A DNA stretch of 12,516 bases from JAAYCU01 sp964401335 (GCA_964401335.1 CAYNYK010000125.1:1-12516); one strand, 5' to 3'. Shown: positions 1 through 8,077, counted from the stretch's first letter. Numbers and translations: made by a program. The notes: generated from the sequence alone by a model not told the origin.

Positions 1-213
1 GGGTGGCATGGGCAGGCCCGACGTGCTTGGCAAAGCACGCCGGGTCTGCCCGTGCAGATGCGGGGTTGGTTTCTGAATGTGAGAAAACACACGAATCCCG
101 TGGCGCCAAATTCGTGGTGTTATGTGTGATCAGAAGCGAAAGGTTGCACGGATTCGCACGGGCAGATTCGGAGTCCGCTTGCCAGCGGATTCCGAACCTG
201 CCCATGCCACCCA
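1..213. repeat. 213-bp structured (MITE-like) repeat, copy 1
   Basis: First of two almost identical copies; the second begins at 223 and they differ at only two bases (T190/C412 and A204/G426). The ends are a perfect 16-bp inverted repeat (gggtggcatgggcagg at 1-16, its reverse complement at 197-212). Two strong hairpins lie inside: arms 6-26 and 35-55 (18 of 21 paired, loop 27-34), and arms 156-179 and 184-207 (21 of 24 paired, loop 180-183). A weaker 7-bp stem pairs 90-96 with 110-116. The repeat is open in one + frame, but that frame only translates the repeat and I do not call it a gene. It could be a non-autonomous mobile element or a REP-like intergenic element; no transposase is present. 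The left edge may continue outside the window. Confidence 0.85.
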
Positions 214-222
214 GCCGGCGTT

Positions 223-435
223 GGGTGGCATGGGCAGGCCCGACGTGCTTGGCAAAGCACGCCGGGTCTGCCCGTGCAGATGCGGGGTTGGTTTCTGAAT
301 GTGAGAAAACACACGAATCCCGTGGCGCCAAATTCGTGGTGTTATGTGTGATCAGAAGCGAAAGGTTGCACGGATTCGCACGGGCAGATTCGGAGTCCGC
401 TTGCCAGCGGACTCCGAACCTGCCCGTGCCACCCA
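223..435. repeat. 213-bp structured (MITE-like) repeat, copy 2
   Basis: Second copy, 211 of 213 bases identical to 1-213, with a 9-bp linker between them. The second hairpin here (arms 378-401 and 406-429) pairs at 23 of 24 positions, better than in copy 1, because C412 and G426 restore G-C pairs with the unchanged left arm. The outer inverted repeat can be extended by two bases (tt at 221-222, aa at 435-436) but then carries one mismatch caused by G426. The high identity points to recent duplication or gene conversion. Confidence 0.85.
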
Positions 436-439
436 ATCC

Positions 440-468
440 GCGGACTCTGAACCTGCCCATGCCACCCA
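440..468. repeat. Truncated third copy: right end of the 213-bp repeat
   Basis: These 29 bases match the right terminal part of the copies (from the gcggact stretch through the ccaccca end) with a single change relative to a mosaic of copies 1 and 2. It directly follows copy 2, with only four bases between. It is a right-end fragment and cannot form the complete second hairpin by itself. From 469 to 600 I see no gene, RNA or convincing promoter. Confidence 0.7.
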
Positions 469-600
469 AACCTCGGATGCCACACCTATCCATGACACAC
501 ACCATAATCTATTCTCGCCCTCGCATTGTGGGTTGCCGATCATTACACTGGGTGATGTGGGAGACTGGTTTCCGGCCCTTTCGTATGTAACGGATGGTTC

Positions 601-3600
601 ATGCTGACGCCCAAGGCAGGTGATCGGATCGGCGAGTTCGAGATTGTCCGGCGGATCGGGGCCGGCGGCATGGGCGTGGTCTATCTGGCCCGGGAGACGA
701 CCTCCGGCGGGATGGTGGCCCTCAAGGTATTCTCGGCGGCCATGACCCGGGAAAAGACCCGCCAGCGTTTCCTCCGCGAGGCCGAATCCGCCGCCCGGCT
801 TGACCATCCAAATATCGTGGCCGTCCGATATATTCACTCCGACGAAGACCTTTGCTATTACGCGATGGAATACATCGAGGGCTGGCCGCTGTCGCGCGTC
901 CTGCAATGGCTGCCGACGCTACGCGAGCCGCCGGAGGCCTTACTGGAAGTTCTGGCTCACCTGGGTCCAGAGAGCCAGCCGATCGATACCGAGGCCAAGA
1001 CCGTGATCGGTGAACGGCCGGACTCGGCGGCCGGCGGCGCCGGTGAAACCCGGCCAATCGAATCCGACATTGCCCGCAAGCCAGCGTACATCCGCCAAGT
1101 CGCCACCATGATGCGGGACATCGCCCGAGCGCTGCATTACGCCCACGGACGGGGGGTGATTCACCGTGACATCAAGCCGGACAACCTGCTACTGGACCGC
1201 AACGGGCAACTGCACCTGACGGATTTCGGCCTGGCTCGGATCATGGACGAAGAAAGCATCACCCTTACCGGCGAGCTGATGGGCACGCCGTTGTATATGA
1301 GCCCCGAACAGGTCGCCGCCGGGCGGATCGGCATGGACCACCGCACGGATATCTATTCGCTCGGCGTGGTGATGTACCAGTTGCTCTGCCTCCAGCCGCC
1401 GTACCAGGCCGCCACGCGGGAGGGCCTGCTGCGCGCCATCGCCGTACATCAACCGGCCGCACTGTCCACGCGCAACCCGGCCATCCCTCGCCCGCTGGAA
1501 ACCATCGTGCAACGCATGTTGGCTAAAGACCCCGATCAACGTTACGCCAGTGCCGGTGCGCTGGCCGACGACTTGGACCGCTGGCTGGCGGGCAAGCCGA
1601 TTCACGCGAAACATCTCGGCCGGCTTGGTCAATGGTGGAACACCCTCTCCGTTACAGCCCGCTGGGTGACGAGCGCGGCGATGGCGGCCGTATTGTGCGG
1701 TCTGGTCCTGACCGGAGTGTATCTTTCCCGCGATGATACGAACGGCTCGCTGCAAGCCTCACCGGTAGCCCTGGCCCAGGCGGCGGCCGAACGCGGTGAT
1801 TATCTGCAAAGTGCCCTATGGTACGCCGCAACCCTGAATGATAACGAGTCGGCGGCCGCCTCACTGAGTTTGCCGCTAAACATGGTTTTACAGGAACTGC
1901 CGCCTTTGTATGAGCGTTATCGGCTCGCGGATACGCCGTCGGCGTTCGCTCTTGATCCGACCGGGCATACCTTACTGGTCGCTACCGCGGATGAACGGTT
2001 GCGTTTGATCGATCCCAGCCAACGAACCGAACGGCCCGTGCCGACGAAAAGCGCGGGCCGGCTCAAATGGGTCGGTTTTAATCGTAGCGGCAGCAAGATG
2101 CTGACCCTACACACCCACGAGCAATCCGACAGTGCGGAGTTTTGGACCGCCGACGGAAACCCTCTTAACCCTGAGCCTTTGACCGGCCTGGGCGAGGTGA
2201 ACCAGCTTCGCCTGGCCGTCGATGCGGGCGTGGTTGTTTTCATGTCCGCCATCCCGACACCAACCACCGCTCCAACCCAGCCCGCCGGCGAACAGGAGCG
2301 GCACTGGTTTCAGATCAACGTTTACGATTTCCCGGAAAAACAACCGCCTCGGTTATTGAAGAGTATGCGCTCGCCGATGCCGGCGGAGTTGAGTGGTGAC
2401 GGCCGATACCTGGCGGCACTCGATGATCGGGGCGTCCTGGAGATCGTCGATCTGCTAACCGGTAACAACATGCAACTGCGTTTCATGGGTCAACCGGCCG
2501 GCTTCTGTTTCGCGGCCTCCGTAACCTCCTCGTATCTGGCTGTTACCGATCGACTTGGGCAGATTACGGTGTTTGACGTAAGCGAAGCCGGGTTGATGCC
2601 CCGAATGGTGAGCATTCTTCGAGCGGAGGAAGCCGGCCGTCGTCAGCGCGTGGCCCCGGTCTATATGGAATTCAGTCCTGACGGTGGGCATCTCCTGGTA
2701 GTCGGATCGGAAACATTTGGTCAGCAGCTTTCCGGAAGGTCCATCCGCCTCTGGAACGTAAACGCCCAGCCGCCGACTTTCTTCGAAGCCCGCGGTCGCG
2801 ATGCCCAGCTTAGCATGGACGGGAAAATCCTCTTCTTCTGGGACGATAATCAGGTCACCCTGATTGATGTGGACCAAAACCAGATCATTAACCAGATCAC
2901 CGCTTCGATTGGTGCACCGACGGCCATGCCCATCCCCGCGATCCATTTCACGATTGATACCTTCTTCCCTGTTTGTGCCGACCGCTTGGCCGGCCGACTG
3001 ACTTGCGTCGAACGGATTGTCGGTGAGAACCGGGATAAAACGCTTTTCCGAGCGTCGGTTTGGGGGAGGGCGGGTGGAGAGCGTCTGTATCGCCTATTGA
3101 CACCCTCGACGGATCTGCGCCAGGCGGGTCTGACCGCCGACGGCGGGTTTGCCTATGTCCGTTTGGGCGCGCGAACCGGCGGTGATTGGCTTTACCTTTA
3201 TGATCTGCGCGAGCCAAGATCTGCTGGCTTCCGTGCGGGATACCTGCCGAGCCTGCCGCCGATTTTAAGTGAGCCGCTCACCGCTGATGATCTGGCCGTC
3301 GCTGATAAACCTCTGGTTGTGACTTTTACCCGCCAAGGCGCGGAATACGCCTGGACGCTGATTGATCCGCGTAATCTCAGCCGGCTTGGTGAAGGTGTTC
3401 CATCCTATGATCCGAGCGAGCATTGGCGGCTCAGCGAGGATGGCGATACGCTAATGGAAATCGATTGGAACGATCAGGCGCGCGTCTTCGATCTCAATAT
3501 CGGCCAGATTCGACAGAGCTGGCCGTTACCCGCGACGGCCACGCGTTTGTTCGCTCTGTCCGGCCATGGGCGGCTGGCGGCCATTTCTCATGCGGATTTT

Positions 3601-4329
3601 CGTATCACTCTGCATGATGTGGGGTCGTCCGGCGAGGCCGACATCTTCGGCCAGATCGGGCTGCTCACCGGTAGGCCGCAGTTGCTGCACTTCAATCATG
3701 ACGGTTCGCTGCTGGCCATCGCCGATGCTCTTGGGCGGGTGATTATTAACCATCCCGGCGAATTTTTTGAACATGTTTGCGAACTGAATACCGGTCGCCC
3801 CGTCCGGACCATGCTCTTTTGCCCACCGGCTGATTCCGTACTGGCCGTCGGGCATCATGGCGGACAGGTCACTTTGTGGTCTGCTGTCGATGGTCGGACG
3901 CTCGGCATGATCGAATCGCCCCCCGGCGCCGATGCCGCCGCGCCCGCTCGTATGGCGGTACGGGCTCGTGCGTCCGAGAATGGCGGCCATCTTCTGGCCG
4001 TTGCCTGTGGCGCGCGCATACGTCTTTATGAACTCCCTGAAATGAACCAGGAAAACAAGAGTACGCTGTTACTCAATCCGGTTGGCCCGCCCCTGGAAAG
4101 TACCCATCCCATTATCGCCTTAAGCTTTGTTCGCGCCGATGCGGCTGAGAAAACGCAAACCTCGTTGTTCGCGATCACGGATCACGGCGCCGTTCGTTGG
4201 TATGACCTTGCCGTGGAACAGATTGACGACCAATCATGGCGGGAAAGAATTGCCCGGCGGACCGGGATGGTCCTTGGCCCGGCGGGCCGACCCCTCCCCA
4301 CTACGGAAACACCCCCCGCCATCCCCTGA
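601..4329 (+). CDS. Transmembrane Ser/Thr protein kinase with C-terminal WD40-like propeller
   Basis: A 1242-aa Hanks-type kinase. The N-terminal half carries the glycine loop GAGGMG (20-25), the ATP-binding lysine in VALK (K42), the helix-C glutamate E60, the catalytic HRD with K192 and N195 (188-195), DFG (208-210) and SPE in place of APE (234-236), so it should be catalytically active. About 55 extra residues (105-160) lie between the hinge and the helix before HRD. One membrane helix (about 354-374) follows, then a short TPR-like stretch (AERGDYLQSALWYAATLND) and roughly 800 residues of degenerate WD40/YVTN-like blades, for example FSPDG...IRLWNV and LAVGHHGGQVTLW. Topology: cytoplasmic kinase, extracytoplasmic propeller. 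This is a known planctomycete architecture; signal and substrate are unknown. Start ATG 601 is preceded by a weak GGA at suitable distance, and residues 9-20 already form the start of the kinase fold. Confidence 0.93.
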   Translation: MLTPKAGDRIGEFEIVRRIGAGGMGVVYLARETTSGGMVALKVFSAAMTREKTRQRFLREAESAARLDHPNIVAVRYIHSDEDLCYYAMEYIEGWPLSRVLQWLPTLREPPEALLEVLAHLGPESQPIDTEAKTVIGERPDSAAGGAGETRPIESDIARKPAYIRQVATMMRDIARALHYAHGRGVIHRDIKPDNLLLDRNGQLHLTDFGLARIMDEESITLTGELMGTPLYMSPEQVAAGRIGMDHRTDIYSLGVVMYQLLCLQPPYQAATREGLLRAIAVHQPAALSTRNPAIPRPLETIVQRMLAKDPDQRYASAGALADDLDRWLAGKPIHAKHLGRLGQWWNTLSVTARWVTSAAMAAVLCGLVLTGVYLSRDDTNGSLQASPVALAQAAAERGDYLQSALWYAATLNDNESAAASLSLPLNMVLQELPPLYERYRLADTPSAFALDPTGHTLLVATADERLRLIDPSQRTERPVPTKSAGRLKWVGFNRSGSKMLTLHTHEQSDSAEFWTADGNPLNPEPLTGLGEVNQLRLAVDAGVVVFMSAIPTPTTAPTQPAGEQERHWFQINVYDFPEKQPPRLLKSMRSPMPAELSGDGRYLAALDDRGVLEIVDLLTGNNMQLRFMGQPAGFCFAASVTSSYLAVTDRLGQITVFDVSEAGLMPRMVSILRAEEAGRRQRVAPVYMEFSPDGGHLLVVGSETFGQQLSGRSIRLWNVNAQPPTFFEARGRDAQLSMDGKILFFWDDNQVTLIDVDQNQIINQITASIGAPTAMPIPAIHFTIDTFFPVCADRLAGRLTCVERIVGENRDKTLFRASVWGRAGGERLYRLLTPSTDLRQAGLTADGGFAYVRLGARTGGDWLYLYDLREPRSAGFRAGYLPSLPPILSEPLTADDLAVADKPLVVTFTRQGAEYAWTLIDPRNLSRLGEGVPSYDPSEHWRLSEDGDTLMEIDWNDQARVFDLNIGQIRQSWPLPATATRLFALSGHGRLAAISHADFRITLHDVGSSGEADIFGQIGLLTGRPQLLHFNHDGSLLAIADALGRVIINHPGEFFEHVCELNTGRPVRTMLFCPPADSVLAVGHHGGQVTLWSAVDGRTLGMIESPPGADAAAPARMAVRARASENGGHLLAVACGARIRLYELPEMNQENKSTLLLNPVGPPLESTHPIIALSFVRADAAEKTQTSLFAITDHGAVRWYDLAVEQIDDQSWRERIARRTGMVLGPAGRPLPTTETPPAIP

Positions 4330-4464
4330 TATACATGCCGCCCGATCCGGTTGGAATGCGCGTCGCCATGTGTTGCCAAACATTCCTTGCCACAGTCGGA
4401 CCGCCTGGGCATTTGCCAAAGGCTCGTCATCTATTTATCCTTTGCGGTCGTGGAGCATCCTACA

Positions 4465-5310
4465 ATGCGAGATCGGCGTCTTCGACGGCCGACGTATCTG
4501 ATGGCCGTCTTGGGAATGTTTTTTATGTTTGGTTGCGACGGCTTCTTCTACCACCCCACGCGTACGCAATATGCATGTCCGGAGGAATGCCGGCTTGTTT
4601 ATGAATCCGTGCACTTCCCCACCCAGGACGGGACGCAGTTACATGGCTGGTATTTTCCCGCACCATCGCCGGCCCGTGGCACCGTTCTCCATCTGCACGG
4701 CAACGCGGGAAACATTACCGGCCACTTTACGCATGTAAGCTGGTTGCCCGAGCAGGGTTGGAATGTATTGTGCTTTGATTACCGTGGTTACGGCCAGTCG
4801 GCCGGCAAGGTCACCCGCGCGGGGACCATCGCCGACGCCCATGCGGCCCTGGATTATCTGCTGGCTCGGCCGGACCTCGACCCCAAGCGCATCGTATGCT
4901 TCGGCCAGTCATTGGGCGGGGCGGTGGGGATTGTACTTGCCGCGGAACGCCCTGAACTTCGCGGTTTGGCCGCTGACGGAGCGTTCGAAAACTATCGTCG
5001 TATCACCGCCTGGCACCTTCGGCGTAACCCGCTCTTGTTGGCGGTCGGTTGGTGGGTGCCTTACTTCATGAGCGACGATTACAACCCCATCGACTACGTG
5101 GGGCGTATCGCCCCGCGGCCGCTGCTGATTATGCACGGTACGGAGGACCGCATCGTCGATCCGGCCATGGCTCGGAGGTTATACGACGCGGCCGGCGAGC
5201 CGAAACAACTCTGGATGTTCGACGGAGCCGACCATTACGGCGCCCTGCACGAGCTGGCCGAAACTGCCCGACCACGTTTGTTGGAGTTCTTCATGAATTG
5301 TGTGCCTTGA
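4465..5310 (+). CDS. Exported alpha/beta hydrolase (COG1073/BAAT-like)
   Basis: A 281-aa alpha/beta hydrolase. The oxyanion-type HGN is at 78-80, the nucleophile elbow GQSLGG contains S149, and the acid and base are probably D228 (GTEDRIVD) and H257 (DGADHYG), so a full triad is visible. The N-terminus is basic (MRDRRLRRPT) followed by a hydrophobic stretch ending FMFGC, with C24 as a possible but non-canonical lipoprotein site; a membrane anchor is the alternative. I chose ATG 4465 because it gives this signal-like N-terminus and has GGAG nine bases upstream (4452-4455). An in-frame ATG at 4351 would add 38 residues that bury the signal. It lies 135 bp after the kinase gene on the same strand, so co-transcription is possible. 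The substrate cannot be read from sequence; relatives act as esterases or peptidases. Confidence 0.88.
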   Translation: MRDRRLRRPTYLMAVLGMFFMFGCDGFFYHPTRTQYACPEECRLVYESVHFPTQDGTQLHGWYFPAPSPARGTVLHLHGNAGNITGHFTHVSWLPEQGWNVLCFDYRGYGQSAGKVTRAGTIADAHAALDYLLARPDLDPKRIVCFGQSLGGAVGIVLAAERPELRGLAADGAFENYRRITAWHLRRNPLLLAVGWWVPYFMSDDYNPIDYVGRIAPRPLLIMHGTEDRIVDPAMARRLYDAAGEPKQLWMFDGADHYGALHELAETARPRLLEFFMNCVP

Positions 5311-5390
5311 TCGTGGAACAGCGGTGGTATGTGGCTCAGGAGGTAGCAGCACGTCATTGTTTAATGTTCTTTAAGAAGAACGTCCGCCAC

Positions 5391-7304
5391 TTACTTCTCC
5401 GGTAAATGCTTTTTTACCTGTTCGGTGATACCCGAGCCGCGGAGATGTTGCTCCAATAGCTTGCCGTCGGGACCGATCAGGCATGTGTACGGAATGCCCA
5501 CGCCACAAAAAGCCTCGAAGGCTTCCGCCGCACCCGACTGTGGGCCGCAAACCTGTGGCCAATCGATGCCCTCTTTTTGAATGAATTTGTCGAGGTTCTC
5601 CCGCTCCTGGTCCAGGCTTACCCCGATCAGTACAAAATCCGCGCGGTGCTTGGTGGCCTGCCGCAATGCTTTGATGTTCGGCACTTCCGCCCGACACGGC
5701 CCGCACCAGGTGGCCCAGAAATCGAGAAACACGTATTTGCCCCGCAACGCTGACAACTTGTATTCGGCGCCGTCGATCGAGGTCAGGGTGATTTCCGGTA
5801 CCGTCCGGCCCGGCTCGATCTTCGCGAAGAGTCCCATGCTTTCCGCTTCCGGTGTCGCCGGGTCGCTTGGCGCGGTGGTCACGGCCGGTAACACGATACG
5901 GTAATTGGTTTTACCGGATTCGAGGGTCTCAGTGTGCGGCCGTCGCTGGCCTTGACGCTGAAAGCTGAAGGTAATGGGGCCGGTCGGGGCGTGTTTGAAC
6001 AAGAAACCGCCGTCCGCGCTGCTCACCGCCCGCAAGCCGAGGGTCGCGTACCCCTTCCAGTCGTCGCCGGAGATCCACACCTGCTCCACCGGCCGGCCGC
6101 TGTCGTCTATCACTTGCCCGCCGAGTGGCAAGCCGGCGGAAATTTCCACGTTCATCTCCGTGGTCTTGCCGGTCATCAGGTCCGCTTCCCGAATGAACGT
6201 GGCATAGTCGGGATGCTGGAACGAAATGGGTACGAAGCCCGGGCGAATGTGGGCCAATTCATATTCGCCGTCCATGTTCGTCCAGGTTACCGGCGCGTCG
6301 GTGTCGACCCTGCGGCCGGCCAGGACGCGCACCCCTACGACCGGTTTTCCGCTGCCGGCCTCGGTTACGCGGCCGCGCAGTCGAGCCGCCAGCGTCACCA
6401 CCAGCTTCTTGCTGACCGCCGAAATGTCCTCCGGCCGCGTGGCCGTCGGCGGAACCGGCGGTAACTCGACCATCTCCGTGTATTCGCCCATTCGGACATA
6501 GCGTGGGCCGTTGAGCCGCAGGAGAATCGCCCCAATCTCCGGGCTGACTCCATGAAGTGTCACCCTGCCTTCGGCGCCGGGAGCGGTGGTCACATAATGT
6601 TGCATTGGCAGCAAGATGGCCTCGACGAATACCTCGGTGGCCGGCTCGCCCCGATTCGTTACCAAAATCAGTTCGACGGTTCGCTCGGGTTTCAGCTCGA
6701 TCCGCGTTTCCGTCCGGTCGGATTCGATCTTGACGCCTTCGCGATACACGGCATAGCCGTCTGCGGTTACCGTCAGAGCGGTTACCCCGCGGACCACGTC
6801 ATTGACTGTAAAACGTCCCTCCTCGTCGGTAGTGACGTTGGTTTCACGCCCGCCGCTGTTGGCCTTGACCTGGGCCTTGGCGATCGGCCGGCCGTCGGCG
6901 GCGGCCTGCACGATTCCGGTCAACACGGCCGAACCGCTCAACGTCGCATCGACAAACGGCGGATTGGCCGAGTCGCCGACCTCCACCTCGGACACGAACT
7001 CAGTGTAACCTTCCTTGCTGATCCGCACCCGCACTTTGCCGGTGATGCCCTGGGGCAAGGCGATTTCGATATTCCCCATCTTATTCGTGACGGCTTCGGC
7101 CAGCGGTGGATCGTCCGGCCCGGCCTCAAGTGCTTCCACTCGCACCGTGGCCCCGTCGATCCCGCCGCCCATGTAATTCAGGACGATCCCCTCGACGGCC
7201 GGCGCGGAGGATTGATCCGCCGGCGCGGCCGTCTCATCCGCCATGCTCACCGCTCCCAGAAACATGACCACAAACAGCCAACTACCCCATCGCATGGCAA
7301 TCAT
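5391..7304 (-). CDS. TlpA-like thioredoxin with N-terminal carboxypeptidase-regulatory-like domains
   Basis: A 637-aa exported protein. Residues 1-22 are a signal peptide (hydrophobic core, probable cleavage after SMA). From about 35 to 475 there are several Ig-like carboxypeptidase-regulatory-like (CarboxypepD_reg) repeats, seen as recurring G.V....G.P......V patterns and as Y/F...I.PG-type ends (for example at 129-165, 308-348 and 394-434). The C-terminus (about 495-637) is a TlpA/ResA-like thioredoxin domain with active site WCGPC (533-537) and cis-proline GIPYT (P605). It probably exchanges thiols and disulfides outside the cytoplasm, in thiol maintenance or cytochrome maturation, with the Ig-like part as a binding or spacer module; the partner is unknown. 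Start ATG 7304 has AAAGG six bases upstream and begins the signal peptide. The open frame continues upstream through the repeat cassette, but only because of the 100-N placeholder. Confidence 0.9.
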   Translation of the reverse strand: MIAMRWGSWLFVVMFLGAVSMADETAAPADQSSAPAVEGIVLNYMGGGIDGATVRVEALEAGPDDPPLAEAVTNKMGNIEIALPQGITGKVRVRISKEGYTEFVSEVEVGDSANPPFVDATLSGSAVLTGIVQAAADGRPIAKAQVKANSGGRETNVTTDEEGRFTVNDVVRGVTALTVTADGYAVYREGVKIESDRTETRIELKPERTVELILVTNRGEPATEVFVEAILLPMQHYVTTAPGAEGRVTLHGVSPEIGAILLRLNGPRYVRMGEYTEMVELPPVPPTATRPEDISAVSKKLVVTLAARLRGRVTEAGSGKPVVGVRVLAGRRVDTDAPVTWTNMDGEYELAHIRPGFVPISFQHPDYATFIREADLMTGKTTEMNVEISAGLPLGGQVIDDSGRPVEQVWISGDDWKGYATLGLRAVSSADGGFLFKHAPTGPITFSFQRQGQRRPHTETLESGKTNYRIVLPAVTTAPSDPATPEAESMGLFAKIEPGRTVPEITLTSIDGAEYKLSALRGKYVFLDFWATWCGPCRAEVPNIKALRQATKHRADFVLIGVSLDQERENLDKFIQKEGIDWPQVCGPQSGAAEAFEAFCGVGIPYTCLIGPDGKLLEQHLRGSGITEQVKKHLPEK

Positions 7305-7310
7305 GACGCA

Positions 7311-7315
7311 CCTTT
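7311..7315 (-). promoter_or_regulatory. Ribosome binding site deciding the TlpA-like start
   Basis: On the - strand AAAGG stands six bases before ATG 7304. This site and the signal peptide directly after it fix the start here rather than at any upstream ATG in the repeat-derived open frame (7349 or 7697). Confidence 0.7.
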
Positions 7316-7389
7316 CGTAAATTTTCTCCGACAACCTTGTTCGCATCATGTTCTCGCGCAGAGACGCAAAGGCGCTGAGAATAGTATGC

Positions 7390-7457
7390 CTCGCGCAGAG
7401 ACGCGGAGGCGCTAAGAAATAAAAATAATTCTCTGCGCCTCGGCGTCTCCGCGCGAG
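7390..7457. repeat. Imperfect 29-bp inverted repeat (hairpin) of the left cassette
   Basis: Arms 7390-7418 and 7429-7457 pair at 25 of 29 positions around a 10-nt A/T loop. It lies 86 bp upstream of the TlpA-like start on the - strand. There is no trailing T tract on either strand, so it is not a standard intrinsic terminator; it could form a cruciform in DNA or a stable hairpin in the intercistronic mRNA. Confidence 0.85.
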
Positions 7458-7497
7458 AACTTTTCCGCGTCTCCGCGCGAGAACTTTTCCGCGTCTC

Positions 7498-7597
7498 NNN
7501 NNNNNNNNNNNNNNNNNNNNNNNNNNNNNNNNNNNNNNNNNNNNNNNNNNNNNNNNNNNNNNNNNNNNNNNNNNNNNNNNNNNNNNNNNNNNNNNNN
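7498..7597. other. Assembly gap of 100 N inside the tandem array
   Basis: Exactly 100 N lie within the 24-bp array. Unit starts on either side (7491 and 7598) are 107 bp apart, not a multiple of 24, so the N run does not reflect the true length if the array is regular. The reading frame across it is therefore not meaningful. Confidence 0.97.
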
Positions 7598-7693
7598 GCG
7601 TCTCCGCGCGAGAACTTTTCCGCGTCTCCGCGCGAGAACTTTTCCGCGTCTCTGCGCGAGAATCTCCTCCGCGTCTTTGCCACAAATAGTCAC

Positions 7694-8077
7694 TCATTCT
7701 TTGAGTCCATTAACGGCCCTAACGATACCATCCTTCATAAGCGCTGCTCCGAAGTTAAAGATATACCCGAGTCTCCGGTCCGCAAGCCGCAAATACGTTT
7801 GAATCTGTTTGCGATGTGCTTTGCTGATTTGCTCGACGGACTTCAATTCGATAATGACCTTATCGTCCACCAGCAGATCGGCACGGAAGGCGTCATCGAA
7901 TACCATATCCTTATAGCGAATGGGGATGGATACTTGGCGTTCGACCGTTAGACCTCGCTGCTGAAGTTCATGAGCCAGGACAGTCTCGTAGACCGATTCC
8001 ATCAAACCCGGCCCCAATTCCCGATGCAGGGCAATTGCCGTATCGACACAAATCGTACCCACCTCATTCTCGGTCAT
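7694..8077 (-). CDS. GxxExxY family protein (PD-(D/E)XK nuclease-like)
   Basis: A 127-aa protein with the family signature GLMESVY at 24-30 (G24, E27, Y30). A PD-(D/E)XK-like core follows: RADLLVDDKVIIELKSV, with D67, E77 and K79 as likely metal and catalytic residues, and QIQTYLRL (91-98) in the next helix. The length is typical of the family. Function is not established; the fold suggests DNA or RNA cleavage. Start ATG 8077 has a perfect AAGGAG six bases upstream (8084-8089), so it looks actively translated. On the - strand it is the middle of three genes, with a hairpin/tandem-repeat cassette on each side. Its stop TGA overlaps an ATG (7697) that opens into the left cassette. Genes of this family are, from memory, often seen next to such agagacgc-type repeats in metagenomic bacteria. 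Confidence 0.9.
   Translation of the reverse strand: MTENEVGTICVDTAIALHRELGPGLMESVYETVLAHELQQRGLTVERQVSIPIRYKDMVFDDAFRADLLVDDKVIIELKSVEQISKAHRKQIQTYLRLADRRLGYIFNFGAALMKDGIVRAVNGLKE

Larger units (their letters stand above)
7353..7681. repeat. Left hairpin plus 24-bp tandem-repeat cassette (contains assembly gap)
   Basis: The whole stretch between the TlpA-like gene and the GxxExxY gene is built from one 29-nt module. Reading + strand: a forward arm (7353-7381), a second forward arm (7390-7418), an inverted arm (7429-7457), then tandem 24-bp units each consisting of half an inverted arm (gcgtctccgcgcgag) and a 9-nt spacer. Units begin at 7443, 7467 and 7491, then after the gap at 7598, 7622 and 7646; the last is 25 bp. 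The final piece at 7671-7681 is degenerate. Copy number is unknown because of the N run. The same arrangement, in the same orientation, occurs at 8101-8280. Confidence 0.9.

Noticed and set aside
3..590. An open frame of 195 codons across the two 213-bp repeats
   Set aside because: The period of 222 bp is a multiple of three, so one repeat is translated twice; the frame follows hairpin DNA, has no ribosome site and resembles no protein family. Frames on the opposite strand are equally open.
4330..4464. Small RNA or regulatory element between kinase and hydrolase genes
   Set aside because: No clear promoter, hairpin with T tract, or riboswitch-like pattern was visible in these 135 bp.
5366..5381. 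Short inverted repeat gttctt/aagaac between the converging hydrolase and TlpA-like genes
   Set aside because: The stem is only 6 bp and A/T-rich, and no T tract follows on either strand, so it does not qualify as an intrinsic terminator, although its position between converging genes is suitable.
6552..7415. A 287-codon + strand open frame opposite the TlpA-like gene
   Set aside because: It is antisense to a gene with recognisable domains, has no family features, and GC-rich genes commonly give long antisense frames. The same applies to 8574-9470 opposite the VCBS gene and 9916-10806 opposite the GHL10-like gene.
7390..7457. Intrinsic transcription terminator in the cassettes
   Set aside because: The arms are long and pair well, but the A/T-rich stretch lies in the loop rather than after the stem on either strand, so the standard terminator layout is missing.
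7694..8077. Reading the GxxExxY gene as an antitoxin or half of a toxin-antitoxin pair
   Set aside because: There is no second small gene beside it; the adjacent open frames are repeat-derived and not conserved through the loop.
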